A stretch of DNA of 64,000 nucleotides from Pontibacterium sinense (GCF_015209595.1 NZ_JADEYS010000001.1:1-64000), one strand, 5' to 3'. Counted from the stretch's first letter, positions 15,798 through 24,696 are shown. The notes: generated by a model not told the origin, from the sequence alone. Made by a program: numbers and translations.

Positions 15798-17600
15798 ATG
15801 GAACTATATGCAGAAATCCTCAACGGAAAGAGGAGAGGTAATAGTTTTAGGCTGCCACTTGTTGGTGAAGCGGCTGTTGAAGCAATACCTTATGTGCTAG
15901 AGACAGAGGCCATAGCGTTTCATCTCAAAGTAGATGAGCCTTGCGATCATGTGGAACTGATGTTGGAGCAGTTAAATTACAGCATGCATCCACAAATGAA
16001 CGGAGATGATAGCTGTATCTACAGCTTGCTCCCCAACAGAACCTTGAAAGGCTACTACGAAACCCTCTTCTTCAATTACTTCGGATTAGCTTCCTTAGCA
16101 TTGAAGGTTTCTAAGGGAGGGGAAACTATCATCTACGAAGTTTGCCCTTTTGAAGTACTTGCGCGCCAGTTGTCGGCTGATCAAGCGGAAAGAATGCTGA
16201 CATATCTTCTGAGGGATACTGAAGCTGATCTGTTGAAAGCACTTGGAGCAACACGATTGGGAGCTGACCCGAACGGATCTGGGGACAATCCAGAAAAGCT
16301 TCTTGAGCAGTTGCTACAGCATATTGCCCTGCTAGAAGACGTAGCGCCTTATATTGCTCACAGACCGCTTACAGCCCTGACTGCACGTGCTGAATTGGTG
16401 GATGGCGTGAGTGTGGATGCCATTGATGAGAATGGTGTTGGCTGGTTGTTGGAAAATCTTTCTGTATTGGAAGAAACCGACGACCCTGATAAGGCACATC
16501 TTGAGAACGATGGGATTTATCTAAGTGCAGCAGAGTTGCAAACGACGGTAATTCGAGAAGACACCGATATACTGGAAAACAGAGCGTTGCATGGGTACGT
16601 TAGAAGCATGCAGGAGTTTGTGCATGAGCTGTTGTCAGGCTATCAAGGTTCTGAGTATCCGACCTCTAACAATTCGCATGATGGCTACGTTAGTTTTTTC
16701 ACCGCGATGCAGAGATGGATTGGAAAGCTAGCAGGAATTCGAGTTGAGAGCTTACGTGATTGTGAGTTACGTTTAAGGAAGCTAGATGCGACATTTTGCC
16801 AGTACTTACCTGTCAGGCAGGACGTCATAGGTATTCCTCAATTCTCTCAACGTATTAAATCTAACACTCACTACTTAACTGTCTTTAAATCTGCATCAAG
16901 TTGGTATCAGCGTAATAAAATTGATTGGCGGACTCATCAAATGTTGCTTGCCATTAATAGTGTGCCAAAACTCTGGGAGTACTATACGGTAGTAAGGATG
17001 CAACGTTGGTGCAAACGGTTCGGAGAGGGAATCTCATCCAGTTGTGATTCTCTATGGTCTGGCAGTTTCTCGAATTGGACAGCCCACTTGTACTATGAAC
17101 CATATTATTGGATGACAGGTCACCGGAATGCTGGAGTGGTTGTGAATAGTCAGCTACGTAGTGCTATTCGAGCAAGGCAGGACTACCCTGGGAGAATTCG
17201 GCAAGGTGAATACAATCGTCGAGTACCTGACATAATCATCGAGTTAAGACCACCAGAAGACTCTACTCTGCCAACGAAGTTACTGGCTTTTGATGCAAAG
17301 TATACGTCTCGAGAGAAAGCCTTCGAGCACTATCTGCCAGATGTTACCTTAAAATACGTACATGGTATTTCACATAAAAGCCAGGGCGCATGCATAGAAT
17401 CGATGCTTGTGCTATATCCTGATGTTGATGATGCGCTGATGGATTTTCATGCTCATCCCTACAACTTATTTGGTTCGCGGCCTCATTTTCCTGTTTTGGG
17501 AGCTCAAGCTATGTCGTTAGGGCATGGAGATGAAGAATCTCACTGGCAGTTTGAGAGAACATTAGAACGTCTTATTGAGCTTGCTATTGATCGGGAATAG
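15798..17600 (+). CDS. DUF2357 / McrC-like PD-(D/E)XK nuclease
   Basis: A 600-residue partner of the McrB-like protein. The N-terminal 300 residues fit the DUF2357 pattern. The C-terminal part holds a PD-(D/E)XK nuclease core with D in RRVPDIIIEL (about residue 478) and D-x-K in LLAFDAKYTS (about 498-500), followed by a conserved-looking YVHGISHKS helix. In McrBC-type systems the AAA protein translocates or remodels and this subunit cleaves the target nucleic acid. A ribosome site (AAGGGAAG) lies close before the ATG. The target (modified DNA, or RNA) cannot be read from sequence. Confidence 0.85.
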   Translation: MELYAEILNGKRRGNSFRLPLVGEAAVEAIPYVLETEAIAFHLKVDEPCDHVELMLEQLNYSMHPQMNGDDSCIYSLLPNRTLKGYYETLFFNYFGLASLALKVSKGGETIIYEVCPFEVLARQLSADQAERMLTYLLRDTEADLLKALGATRLGADPNGSGDNPEKLLEQLLQHIALLEDVAPYIAHRPLTALTARAELVDGVSVDAIDENGVGWLLENLSVLEETDDPDKAHLENDGIYLSAAELQTTVIREDTDILENRALHGYVRSMQEFVHELLSGYQGSEYPTSNNSHDGYVSFFTAMQRWIGKLAGIRVESLRDCELRLRKLDATFCQYLPVRQDVIGIPQFSQRIKSNTHYLTVFKSASSWYQRNKIDWRTHQMLLAINSVPKLWEYYTVVRMQRWCKRFGEGISSSCDSLWSGSFSNWTAHLYYEPYYWMTGHRNAGVVVNSQLRSAIRARQDYPGRIRQGEYNRRVPDIIIELRPPEDSTLPTKLLAFDAKYTSREKAFEHYLPDVTLKYVHGISHKSQGACIESMLVLYPDVDDALMDFHAHPYNLFGSRPHFPVLGAQAMSLGHGDEESHWQFERTLERLIELAIDRE

Positions 17601-17817
17601 CTGAGCGCCAAAAGCTAGGTAGTACGCTGTTGCTGGAATGAGTCAAACTAAGATGCGTATGGGGTAAGTCTACCGCTCTTAACTGAACTTCCGGGGAGTC
17701 TAGGTACAATCAATAACTCTCAATGCAGGGCCATTCGAGGAGAGGGTGGTTCCTGTTTGGGACGTGATCGAACGTGCTTGCGCCTTCGCAAGTTCCTAAT
17801 AGCCACAGGGATTGGCA

Positions 17818-19488
17818 ATGAGCAAATTACTTATTCCATATGGATTTAAGGACGGGCGCTACTTCTCGCCGTTCGAAGTGGAGAACGGTGATCACTGTGG
17901 TTGCATATGTCCAGGTTGTGAGAAGCATCTGAGAGCGAATCATGGTAAGGGGCGCAAGCGGCCTTACTTTTCCCACCAAACCAATGCTGAGTGCACTGCA
18001 GGTTATGAAACAGCAGTGCATAAGGTTGCTAAGCAGATCATCCAGGATGAGGGGCTAGCTTACCTCCCTGAGCATATCATTTCGTTTCCCTCGCTGTTGC
18101 TGCCTAGCGGTAGGAGCTTCACTCGTGAGCCGCTAGTCATTTCAGGACATAGCCCTGCATTTGAGTTAGTCGAGCTAGAGAAGACAGTTCATCCCTACCG
18201 TCCAGATATCACTGCTCATACGTCCACAGATGTAATCTATATCGAAATTTTCGTCACGAATTCCACCAGTTACGAAAAATCAAACCACTTTAAACACAGT
18301 AACTTAGTCGAGATCGATTTGAGCCAGGCAGAAAGGGACGTTGTATTCGATCTTGAACGGTTTAAAGAGTTGGTATTGCATCAGGCTAGCCGGAAGTGGA
18401 TTCACTGTAGTTTGTATGACGACAGAAAGAACAGGGCGCTGGAATCATTTCACAGTGAGTTCGAAAAGCAAAAGAAACAGGAGATAGATCGCCTAGAGGC
18501 TCGCCGGAGAAGCCAAGAACAGTTTAATAAAAATAGAGAAAAGGCCCGAGAGCCTTATCTTGAAGCGTTAACAGAACTCAGCCAGGTTATGACGAATGAG
18601 GGACTGCAACACCGCGTAAGTAACCTCAAACGAGAATCAGGGGAGACGTTAGCAAAGGCTAAGGCTTTCTTAGGCTTTCACCAAGGCTGGCCTGATCCAA
18701 TAGGCTACTGCACAGTACATTGCTGGATTTTCAATACTCACTGGATTGTTTGGCAAGCATATATCTACGCAAATTATGTTAAGGGTAAAACTCGGGGCAC
18801 CGTTGTTGATGCATTCAAGGTAAAAAAAGATGTGGTTGAACGCTATGGAGTGATGGACTGTGTCTTTTCATTGAATAATGCAAAGCAGGCGGGAAAGCGA
18901 CAAGGAAGGATGCGAGAGAAATACTATGCAGACGTGGGGGCATGGTTTTTTTCTGATAGCGAGAACAAGCAGATTCCTAGCCCTTATGTACCGGTGATCC
19001 AGTTTCTGGAGGAACTAAAGCGCCTAAATATTTTGCGTTCTGGGGCGTCAGACCATCTGTTCTATGTGCAGCAAAATGATTTAGCGGTAGCACAGGAGAG
19101 GCGTTTACAGCAGCGGAGAGCTATTGAAGTGGAAAATGCTAAGCGACGAGAGGAGGCAGAGCGTTTGGCTCAGGTGGCAGCAGAGGAGCGCGAAAAGAAG
19201 CGTATCGCAGACCGAGCTGAGCAGGAAAAGCTGCGAAAAATAGATGCGGAATTAGCACACCACCGAATCCAGACCAGGATAAAAAGAATTACCGAGGAAG
19301 TTCTGGAACTCTATCAGTCTGGCTGTAATGTAGGTTTCCGATGCAACTATTGTTCATCAATCAAAGATCGGTGCGACCAAGCTTGTGAGTACTGTGGAAA
19401 GTCTCACTTTGAGCCTGTCGAGATCGATAAGGCCTTTGTCGATACTTTGGAGCATCGCCTGCTCTGCGATCCAAGAGTTGGAAGATAG
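17818..19488 (+). CDS. CoiA-like nuclease with zinc fingers and coiled coil
   Basis: A 556-residue protein. It starts with a treble-clef-like zinc motif (CICPGC at 29-34, then PYFSHQ with H53), as in competence protein CoiA. A restriction-endonuclease-like core follows with D130 (YRPDITAH) and E143 (VIYIEIFVTN). The usual lysine of ExK is replaced, as often in the CoiA group. Residues about 200-250 and 420-490 are charged coiled coils. A second zinc-ribbon-like cluster lies near the end (RCNYC and CEYCG). ATG was preferred to a TTG two codons upstream. It sits 200 bp after the McrBC-like pair with its own leader, probably as a separate defence gene. Family assignment is by motif. Confidence 0.72.
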   Translation: MSKLLIPYGFKDGRYFSPFEVENGDHCGCICPGCEKHLRANHGKGRKRPYFSHQTNAECTAGYETAVHKVAKQIIQDEGLAYLPEHIISFPSLLLPSGRSFTREPLVISGHSPAFELVELEKTVHPYRPDITAHTSTDVIYIEIFVTNSTSYEKSNHFKHSNLVEIDLSQAERDVVFDLERFKELVLHQASRKWIHCSLYDDRKNRALESFHSEFEKQKKQEIDRLEARRRSQEQFNKNREKAREPYLEALTELSQVMTNEGLQHRVSNLKRESGETLAKAKAFLGFHQGWPDPIGYCTVHCWIFNTHWIVWQAYIYANYVKGKTRGTVVDAFKVKKDVVERYGVMDCVFSLNNAKQAGKRQGRMREKYYADVGAWFFSDSENKQIPSPYVPVIQFLEELKRLNILRSGASDHLFYVQQNDLAVAQERRLQQRRAIEVENAKRREEAERLAQVAAEEREKKRIADRAEQEKLRKIDAELAHHRIQTRIKRITEEVLELYQSGCNVGFRCNYCSSIKDRCDQACEYCGKSHFEPVEIDKAFVDTLEHRLLCDPRVGR

Positions 19489-19515
19489 AGTGTGTTTAAA
19501 AGACTATGGTAGCCG

Positions 19516-19869
19516 TCAATCCGTGGTCAGGAAAAGCAGGTCTTGGGGATGCCACTTACCCCGATTCTTACGTTGGGTGATCAGTTGTTTATAGCTGACG
19601 GGATCGGGCGCTGATGAACGTTGGTGTCGTTTCGCATTACAGAACCGGCAAGCCGCAACGATGTTCTTCTGCGTATCTTTTCCACCATCACATCTAGCAA
19701 CCAGATGTTCGGAAGTACATTGGAATCGACTGGCTTGTTTAGCAGTGATCTGATGGTTGCCAGAAAACGTGTTGGGATCAGTTAGCCACATGAGGGCATT
19801 GCAGTAGTAGCAGCGACCTTTCTGGCGATTAAAAGCACGGTTTTTAAGTTTGGATTTGCGAGTTGGCAT
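19516..19869 (-). CDS. HNH endonuclease
   Basis: A 117-residue HNH nuclease. CYYCNA forms the first zinc knuckle, the catalytic motif is SEHLVARCDGGKD, and N of KNIVAACRFCNAKRH completes the HNH fold with the second zinc pair. It is basic throughout, as expected for DNA binding. The start at MPTRKSK has a GGAG site 6 nt upstream; a ten-residue longer version is possible. It is convergent with the CoiA-like gene. It could be a homing-type, restriction or phage-like nuclease; no neighbouring methylase is present. Confidence 0.88.
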   Translation of the reverse strand: MPTRKSKLKNRAFNRQKGRCYYCNALMWLTDPNTFSGNHQITAKQASRFQCTSEHLVARCDGGKDTQKNIVAACRFCNAKRHQRSSAPDPVSYKQLITQRKNRGKWHPQDLLFLTTD

Positions 19870-20056
19870 GTAGGGCTCCGTTGTAAGTGAAGCCCGCATG
19901 CCCTCAGGACAGTGGCGGGAACCAGCCGATCATTCGTACTGGCTATGCTGCTGATCCTATGGATACAGCAGGGGCTAGATTAGCGAATTTGGATTGTGGT
20001 GTGCAAGTAGCCCGCCACCACTCTCCTTGAGCGGTAGCGGGGAATGTGGGGCTGGA

Positions 20057-21823
20057 TTATGCGGAGGACTTACGTTTAGCTGTTACTACGGGGTCGTCAG
20101 GCTCGGTGGGTTGAGGTTCTCCGATGAAGGAGTTGTGTACAGCGTAGACTCGCGGTTCTTTATCCTTAATGAATCCTGGTATGGCTCGTTTCACTTTCAA
20201 ACGTCTTGCTTCGTCTGTATGTAACAAACCCTGATCTCTTAGAGTTTTGGCTACAGTCGTTGGAGTAACATGGTCAATCACCTTTTTGATTTGCTCGTCC
20301 GTGAAGTAGTAGAAATTTCTGTCCGCGTAGCACACTGGTGGAGCACTGGATTGGTAATCTGTCCGTAGGTAATGAATTCGCTGAGGGTTCTCTATCACAG
20401 AAGAGCGTAGTGCATTTACTGCTCGCTCTGCGTCAGACGGTGCTTCTAGTCCTTCGAGCCATGCCTGAATAGCGGATTTCACTGCCCCCTGCACTTGCTC
20501 TACGGTATAGGGAAGGATTCCCAGATCGACCGCTATCTCACCAGCAGTTTGAATGAGTGCGAACTTGGGCAGTACTCGCTGCACAGCGTTCCCTTTATTG
20601 AACAGAGGTGCCAACTCTGCGCCAATCTCGTCCATCAGCGCACCTACTTTGTTCCTGAGTTCATCCAGTGACGAGCTCGATTCGAACAACCTTCGCACAT
20701 ACTCAGGACCAGCGGTTCCATACTGCGTGTTCAGTGCGTGTCTTAGCCGGTCAGCTTCCGCTGAGGTGAGAGTAACTTCAGAATCGCTGTTCATCTCCAT
20801 CATGGGGAGGTCCAGTAAACGAATCTGAGCGCCCATGTAGACTGCACCGCCGGTCATTCGCGTCATTGAAGCCGCTGAGAATTCGCCGGTACTAATAACG
20901 TTTACAAACCAGCTAAGCTCCTGGACGCGCTGAAGGTCACCATTCATGCGGGTTTTTCCTTTCCCGTCGAAAATGGTGTAGGTAACAGCCTCAAATCGAC
21001 CGTTAAACTGCCGCAACTCGTCCAAAATAAGGGTTAGACCGTCACGCGCCTTGCACTTGAGTTCTATACCATTATCAGACGAATACCACTTATCTATAAA
21101 GCTGGCACCCTCAAGGCCAGGGTTGCCAAAGACACTTGCCGCAATACGCGCAGAGTTGGTCTTGCCATTTGATGATCCCCCGTAAGCGTGCACACCGATA
21201 GCCTCTGCGTTCATCAACCTGCTAATTACACACGTGAAGGCTAGGCTCAGCATGAAGATATTTAGCGGTGTGCCCGCTTGTGCAATGATCGCTTGCCACT
21301 CCTCGAACGATCCTGCTTGGTGTATTGCACCCACATCTTGGGCTCGCTCTGCACTGAGTTCAGGAACAGGTTGGGTAGCCCATGATGGGATGATAGTTTC
21401 CTGTGGAAGCAAGAAGGCTCCGCTTCCCAAGTGCAGCCCGAATTGATCAACCGTTGGCTGAGGTGGAGTAGCAGCCCCAAGCATGAGGTACTTGATGAAC
21501 TCTCTTCGAAGCTGTAAGTCGGGTGATACATAGACCCCCAATTTCCCCAGCTGCGAGCACACGGCATTGTGGTTTCCAGCAAGGTCTCCCGCTGAAATCA
21601 GACACTGCTGCTCGAAACCGGCATTGGTCCGGAATGAGAGTCTTGTAAACCAGTTGCCACCGCTATCGTTATCGTAGATCTGCCTATCAACCCAGACGGG
21701 CTGATAGGCGAGTTGTACAAGCTTTGGTGGTTGGTCTTTCTTGCCAGATGGCACAAGTTTAAATGTGCCATCTTCGTTGAGTTCGTAACCTTCACGGACT
21801 GGTGGAAATGCCAACTGATTCAT
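20057..21823 (-). CDS. DUF927-type P-loop protein
   Basis: A 588-residue protein of the DUF927 kind found in islands and phages next to integrases. A P-loop GGSSNGKT lies at residues 215-222, followed by an acidic Walker B-like LTLILDELRQF. DUF927 proteins are usually regarded as helicase- or primase-associated ATPases acting in element replication; I infer the same here. The start overlaps the stop of the AlpA-like gene (ATGA), with GGAGG 9 nt upstream. An earlier in-frame start ten codons upstream would lie inside alpA. It is the last gene of the integrase operon. Confidence 0.82.
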   Translation of the reverse strand: MNQLAFPPVREGYELNEDGTFKLVPSGKKDQPPKLVQLAYQPVWVDRQIYDNDSGGNWFTRLSFRTNAGFEQQCLISAGDLAGNHNAVCSQLGKLGVYVSPDLQLRREFIKYLMLGAATPPQPTVDQFGLHLGSGAFLLPQETIIPSWATQPVPELSAERAQDVGAIHQAGSFEEWQAIIAQAGTPLNIFMLSLAFTCVISRLMNAEAIGVHAYGGSSNGKTNSARIAASVFGNPGLEGASFIDKWYSSDNGIELKCKARDGLTLILDELRQFNGRFEAVTYTIFDGKGKTRMNGDLQRVQELSWFVNVISTGEFSAASMTRMTGGAVYMGAQIRLLDLPMMEMNSDSEVTLTSAEADRLRHALNTQYGTAGPEYVRRLFESSSSLDELRNKVGALMDEIGAELAPLFNKGNAVQRVLPKFALIQTAGEIAVDLGILPYTVEQVQGAVKSAIQAWLEGLEAPSDAERAVNALRSSVIENPQRIHYLRTDYQSSAPPVCYADRNFYYFTDEQIKKVIDHVTPTTVAKTLRDQGLLHTDEARRLKVKRAIPGFIKDKEPRVYAVHNSFIGEPQPTEPDDPVVTAKRKSSA

Positions 21824-21981
21824 ACCCCTACCTCCATGTTGCTCATGATCCACTGTTCTACCGTCTGCTCATCGTATCTAACCGATCTGCCGATTCTCAC
21901 GTGAGCCCGAAGCTTCTCAATTGCCGACTTGCTAACGCCCAGACGCGCCGCTAGCCATTTAGTGTCCTTCAGTTGTTTCAT
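21820..21981 (-). CDS. AlpA-like excisionase/regulator, 53 aa
   Basis: A short gene encoding MKQLKDTKWLAARLGVSKSA and onwards to SNMEVGV. It has the MerR/AlpA-type winged helix-turn-helix pattern (WLAARLGVSKSAIEKLR, then IGRSVRYDEQTVEQWI). Such proteins act as excisionases or activators of the integrase gene. It lies 4 nt after the integrase stop, with GGAGG as ribosome site, and overlaps the next gene by 4 nt (ATGA). Integrase, AlpA and DUF927 are thus one translationally coupled operon. Confidence 0.88.
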   Translation of the reverse strand: MKQLKDTKWLAARLGVSKSAIEKLRAHVRIGRSVRYDEQTVEQWIMSNMEVGV

Positions 21982-21985
21982 CGTT

Positions 21986-23119
21986 TTAACCTCCATGTTG
22001 AGTAGGTTGGCTGATTTCGACAGCGTGTCTGAGATGTTCAGCGGATAGGTGGGCGTAGCAGGATGTGGTGTCTACGTTGCTGTGCCCTAACAGTTCTTTA
22101 ACGGTGTAGATAGAAACACCGTTCTGAACGGCAGAGCTTGCAAAGTCATGGCGAAGATCATGGAATCGGAACTCTGCAGGGATGTTGGTTTCCCGTTTAA
22201 TCCGTTTCCACTGGCTACGAGGTTCAGGAATTGGTCTACTGCCATCTCCCGCAGAGAAGACATAACCGGTTGAGGTAGCATTCATTGCTCTCTCCTTCAA
22301 CAAAGCCAGAGCTTCAGTCGAAAGATAGACCTCTCGAGAGCGCCCTGACTTGGATTGTTCGATTCGCACAATACCTGCATGCCAATCAATCTGGTCGAAC
22401 GTCAGGAGTCGGGCTTCACTAAGCCGCATCCCAGTTACCCAGAGGATGTAGATCAGGTCATGTACGGGGTTTAGTTTTTGGGTCTTGAGGGTATTAGCGA
22501 GTCGTTGCCTTTGGGCATCAGTCAGGTATCGAACAAGTGTATTGTTCTCCTGGAGCGACTTGATGCCATGTACTGGCGACTCTTCGATGTAGCCGAGCTC
22601 TTTGGCTTGGCGGAAGATAGCTTTCATCAGGTGCAGAAATTTATTAACGGTGGCGGTTGCCAAATTCTGCTGAAGCTGGGTCAAGAATGGATGTATTTCC
22701 TTATGGGAGATACTCTTGACCGGTAGGAGCCATAAGGAATCTGGAATAGATTTCATGCGGCTCAGGTCTGTGCGATGAGACCTTAGGGTGTTCTCCCGAC
22801 TCGGTATGAATACCGTATCGACGAACTCTTTCAGAGTGATGTTGTTTGTTTGTACAACATCTCCGTACTCTAAAATTTGGTATCTGAGATCGACAGCTTT
22901 CTGTCGAGCTGCTTCAAGACGTAGAGAGGGATGCTCTCCTAACTTGATCTTATGTCTCTTCTTCTCGTGTTCCATGAAGAAGTAGAAGGACTTTCGTCCT
23001 GTCGGATATACGATGAGTACAAGTCCTGCTGCGAGGCTGTCTCTGTATTCCGCTTGTCGCTTACCGCTGGAACATTGTAAGCGCTTGAGGAGGGATTCAC
23101 TGAGCTTGCGTCGGCTCAT
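21986..23119 (-). CDS. Tyrosine integrase of the island
   Basis: A 377-residue phage-type integrase. The N-terminal part resembles the DUF4102/arm-binding region (AGLVLIVYPTGRKSFYF), followed by a core-binding helical domain. The catalytic domain has R232 (TGMRLSEARL), H320-x2-R323 (FHDLRHDFAS), H346 (LLGHSNVDTT) and Y355 (SCYAHL). All catalytic residues are present, so it is probably active and the enzyme that inserted the island into tRNA-Phe. It lies in the middle of the island rather than beside an att site, which is unusual. It starts 2 nt after the upstream small gene. Confidence 0.93.
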   Translation of the reverse strand: MSRRKLSESLLKRLQCSSGKRQAEYRDSLAAGLVLIVYPTGRKSFYFFMEHEKKRHKIKLGEHPSLRLEAARQKAVDLRYQILEYGDVVQTNNITLKEFVDTVFIPSRENTLRSHRTDLSRMKSIPDSLWLLPVKSISHKEIHPFLTQLQQNLATATVNKFLHLMKAIFRQAKELGYIEESPVHGIKSLQENNTLVRYLTDAQRQRLANTLKTQKLNPVHDLIYILWVTGMRLSEARLLTFDQIDWHAGIVRIEQSKSGRSREVYLSTEALALLKERAMNATSTGYVFSAGDGSRPIPEPRSQWKRIKRETNIPAEFRFHDLRHDFASSAVQNGVSIYTVKELLGHSNVDTTSCYAHLSAEHLRHAVEISQPTQHGG

Positions 23120-23121
23120 AA

Positions 23122-23586
23122 CTACTGTCTAATCTGGCCGCTTTGCAACGTTTCCCCTCTTACTAGAATCTTCCGGATTTCCTTCAGTTTTTCTTCTGGA
23201 TCTTGGCCCGGTGTTGCGGTGCTGAGGTTGGGGTAAGCTTCATCACCGTATGCTTTAAGAAGTTCCAGCCATCTTAGGGCGGCAGCGACAAATCCGTAAT
23301 CATTATTTGCCATTTCTTGGTTGCCCCGAAGAATTGCTCTTGCAGAAGAAGGTTGGTTGCCTTCTAAAAGAAGCTTCTTTACAGCGAGAACTATCTTTTC
23401 CAGTGAGAAGCGTTTCTTGCTGGTGTTTCCTGTTTCTGTTACCGGAGAGAGGAGCGTTTCTTCAGCTGTACATTGGATGACGTACTGCAAGACGCGAGTC
23501 TCTTTATTCGGTGCGAGATGTTTAGGGACACCTATCGTTTCCATATCAAAGCGTTGTTCCGCAATGATTGTTGATTGGGAAGTCAT
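23122..23586 (-). CDS. Hypothetical protein upstream of the integrase
   Basis: A 154-residue soluble protein that I do not recognise. It is predicted mostly helical and has no signal peptide, membrane segment or zinc motif. Its stop is 2 nt from the integrase start, so it is the first gene of the integrase-alpA-DUF927 operon and probably acts with it, for instance as a regulator. It is preceded by an unusual structured leader (23616-23692). Confidence 0.7.
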   Translation of the reverse strand: MTSQSTIIAEQRFDMETIGVPKHLAPNKETRVLQYVIQCTAEETLLSPVTETGNTSKKRFSLEKIVLAVKKLLLEGNQPSSARAILRGNQEMANNDYGFVAAALRWLELLKAYGDEAYPNLSTATPGQDPEEKLKEIRKILVRGETLQSGQIRQ

Positions 23587-23615
23587 AAGTTTTATCTCTA
23601 AATAATTGTAATTTT

Positions 23616-23649
23616 GATACGTTGACCCAGATAAAGTATCTGGCGTATC
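23616..23649. promoter_or_regulatory. Two-part inverted repeat in integrase operon leader
   Basis: GATACG and CGTATC bracket an inner stem CCAGATA-AAG-TATCTGG. Together they make a long imperfect palindrome 30 bp before the start of the operon's first gene. It is a candidate operator or leader hairpin controlling integrase expression. Confidence 0.55.
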
Positions 23650-23656
23650 ACGGGGT

Positions 23657-23692
23657 GCCGATCTAAAAAGCCATTCGGGTTTTTAGATCGGC
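23657..23692. terminator. Perfect 13-bp hairpin, terminator-like
   Basis: GCCGATCTAAAAA (23657-23669) and TTTTTAGATCGGC (23680-23692) are exact reverse complements around a 10-nt loop. The A/T part of the stem would act as the U tract only if transcription ended inside the stem; no T run follows outside it. It lies upstream of the integrase operon and could be an attenuator, an insulator or an operator. Confidence 0.5.
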
Positions 23693-24021
23693 GAAAAAAA
23701 CTAAAATGTTAAGGAGCGTAGGAAGAGTGTTTTCTTCCTGTCAGCAATGCTGAATTCATTGCATGCTATGTCTTGGTTTTGTTTTGGTCAAGCTCTTTGT
23801 TTTTTATATCGTGCTGCCAAAATCTTTTAATATGACGCTAAAATCTTTTAATGTGATGCTAAGATTCGATGGCGTGATTTGTGGTTTTGTTTGAATTTAT
23901 GGTGGGTAAAGTGAAAGGTCCTGAAGTTGGAGGGGATAATGAGTTGGTTGTTTGTTGAAGTGTTTGATTAAAAGGCTTTGTAACGCGTAATCGGTTGAAT
24001 GAGACCAATGAAATACCGTAT
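23693..24021. other. AT-rich gene-free region with short direct repeats
   Basis: No convincing gene is seen. The stretch is AT-rich and contains a tandem 21-bp repeat at 23819-23860 and a third degenerate copy. It separates the integrase operon, which reads away from it, from the 3' end of the TM2-domain gene. It could include the integrase promoter and possibly a replication or recombination site. Confidence 0.5.
23819..23860. repeat. 21-bp tandem direct repeat (2+ copies)
   Basis: AAAATCTTTTAATATGACGC plus T is followed at once by AAAATCTTTTAATGTGATGC plus T. A third, weaker copy (AAGATTCGATGGCG) follows. The 21-bp period, two helical turns, is typical of iterons and regulator-binding arrays. 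Confidence 0.7.
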
Positions 24022-24068
24022 AAAAAAATTAGATACCCACCGACCTTGGAAGGTCGGAGGGTATCTAA
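24022..24068 (-). terminator. Strong intrinsic terminator after the TM2 gene
   Basis: A stem of about 19 bp (TTAGATACCC-A-CCGACCTT pairing with AAGGTCGG-A-GGGTATCTAA) is followed on the minus strand by TTTTTTT. It directly follows the TM2-domain gene and should end its transcript. Confidence 0.92.
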
Positions 24069-24084
24069 TTTCAGGCTGAAATCC

Positions 24085-24696
24085 TTACCACTTAAACTCA
24101 AACGGCTTGATCTGGCAGTAGTTGTACTTCTCGTTGAAATCATTCTCGTTGAGCATGAAATAACGAATCCCTTCGACGAGAGCTATTACCATTGCCAATC
24201 CTGGAATAACGAACGAGCTGATCAGGTAGGCTAACCCCAGTCCCCAACTGCCGATGTAGAACTTGTGCGCACCAAGGCCTCCGAGAAGCACAGCTAGGAT
24301 GCCCGCCATGACTTTGCTTTTCCCACGGTTCATGACTGAGTCACTACCCATCCGAGGAGGCTGATCAGCAGCTTCAGGAGCGCTGATTCCCTGAATGGCC
24401 CGTATAATTTCCATCGCTTTCTTCTGACCTGCACCCGTCGTATCGAAGGAGTCTTTAAACCCTCCTTTAACGTTAAGCTCTATCGTGTTGTCGTCCAGTG
24501 TTCGGAACTGGATGGTGACGCGAAGACCAAACGGATTCAGACCGTACCGCCAAGCAGCCTCTAATAGTCCATCCTGAAGGTTTTCTTTCTTCAACTTTCC
24601 ACCGGCTTTAAGCAGCGTTTCGCGCACATACTGAAAGGTATCAGAGTAGTTGGCAGTGGTTTGTAGGGTCGTATCAGATACTTTTTCAAATTCCAT
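24085..24696 (-). CDS. TM2-domain membrane protein
   Basis: A 203-residue protein. Residues 1-110 form a soluble domain without a family I recognise. Residues about 127-190 are a TM2 domain: KSKVMAGILAVLLGGLGAHK, then FYIGSWGLG and two membrane segments. TM2 proteins are small membrane proteins of unclear role, often in stress or defence contexts. It is a single-gene unit with its own terminator. Confidence 0.85.
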   Translation of the reverse strand: MEFEKVSDTTLQTTANYSDTFQYVRETLLKAGGKLKKENLQDGLLEAAWRYGLNPFGLRVTIQFRTLDDNTIELNVKGGFKDSFDTTGAGQKKAMEIIRAIQGISAPEAADQPPRMGSDSVMNRGKSKVMAGILAVLLGGLGAHKFYIGSWGLGLAYLISSFVIPGLAMVIALVEGIRYFMLNENDFNEKYNYCQIKPFEFKW

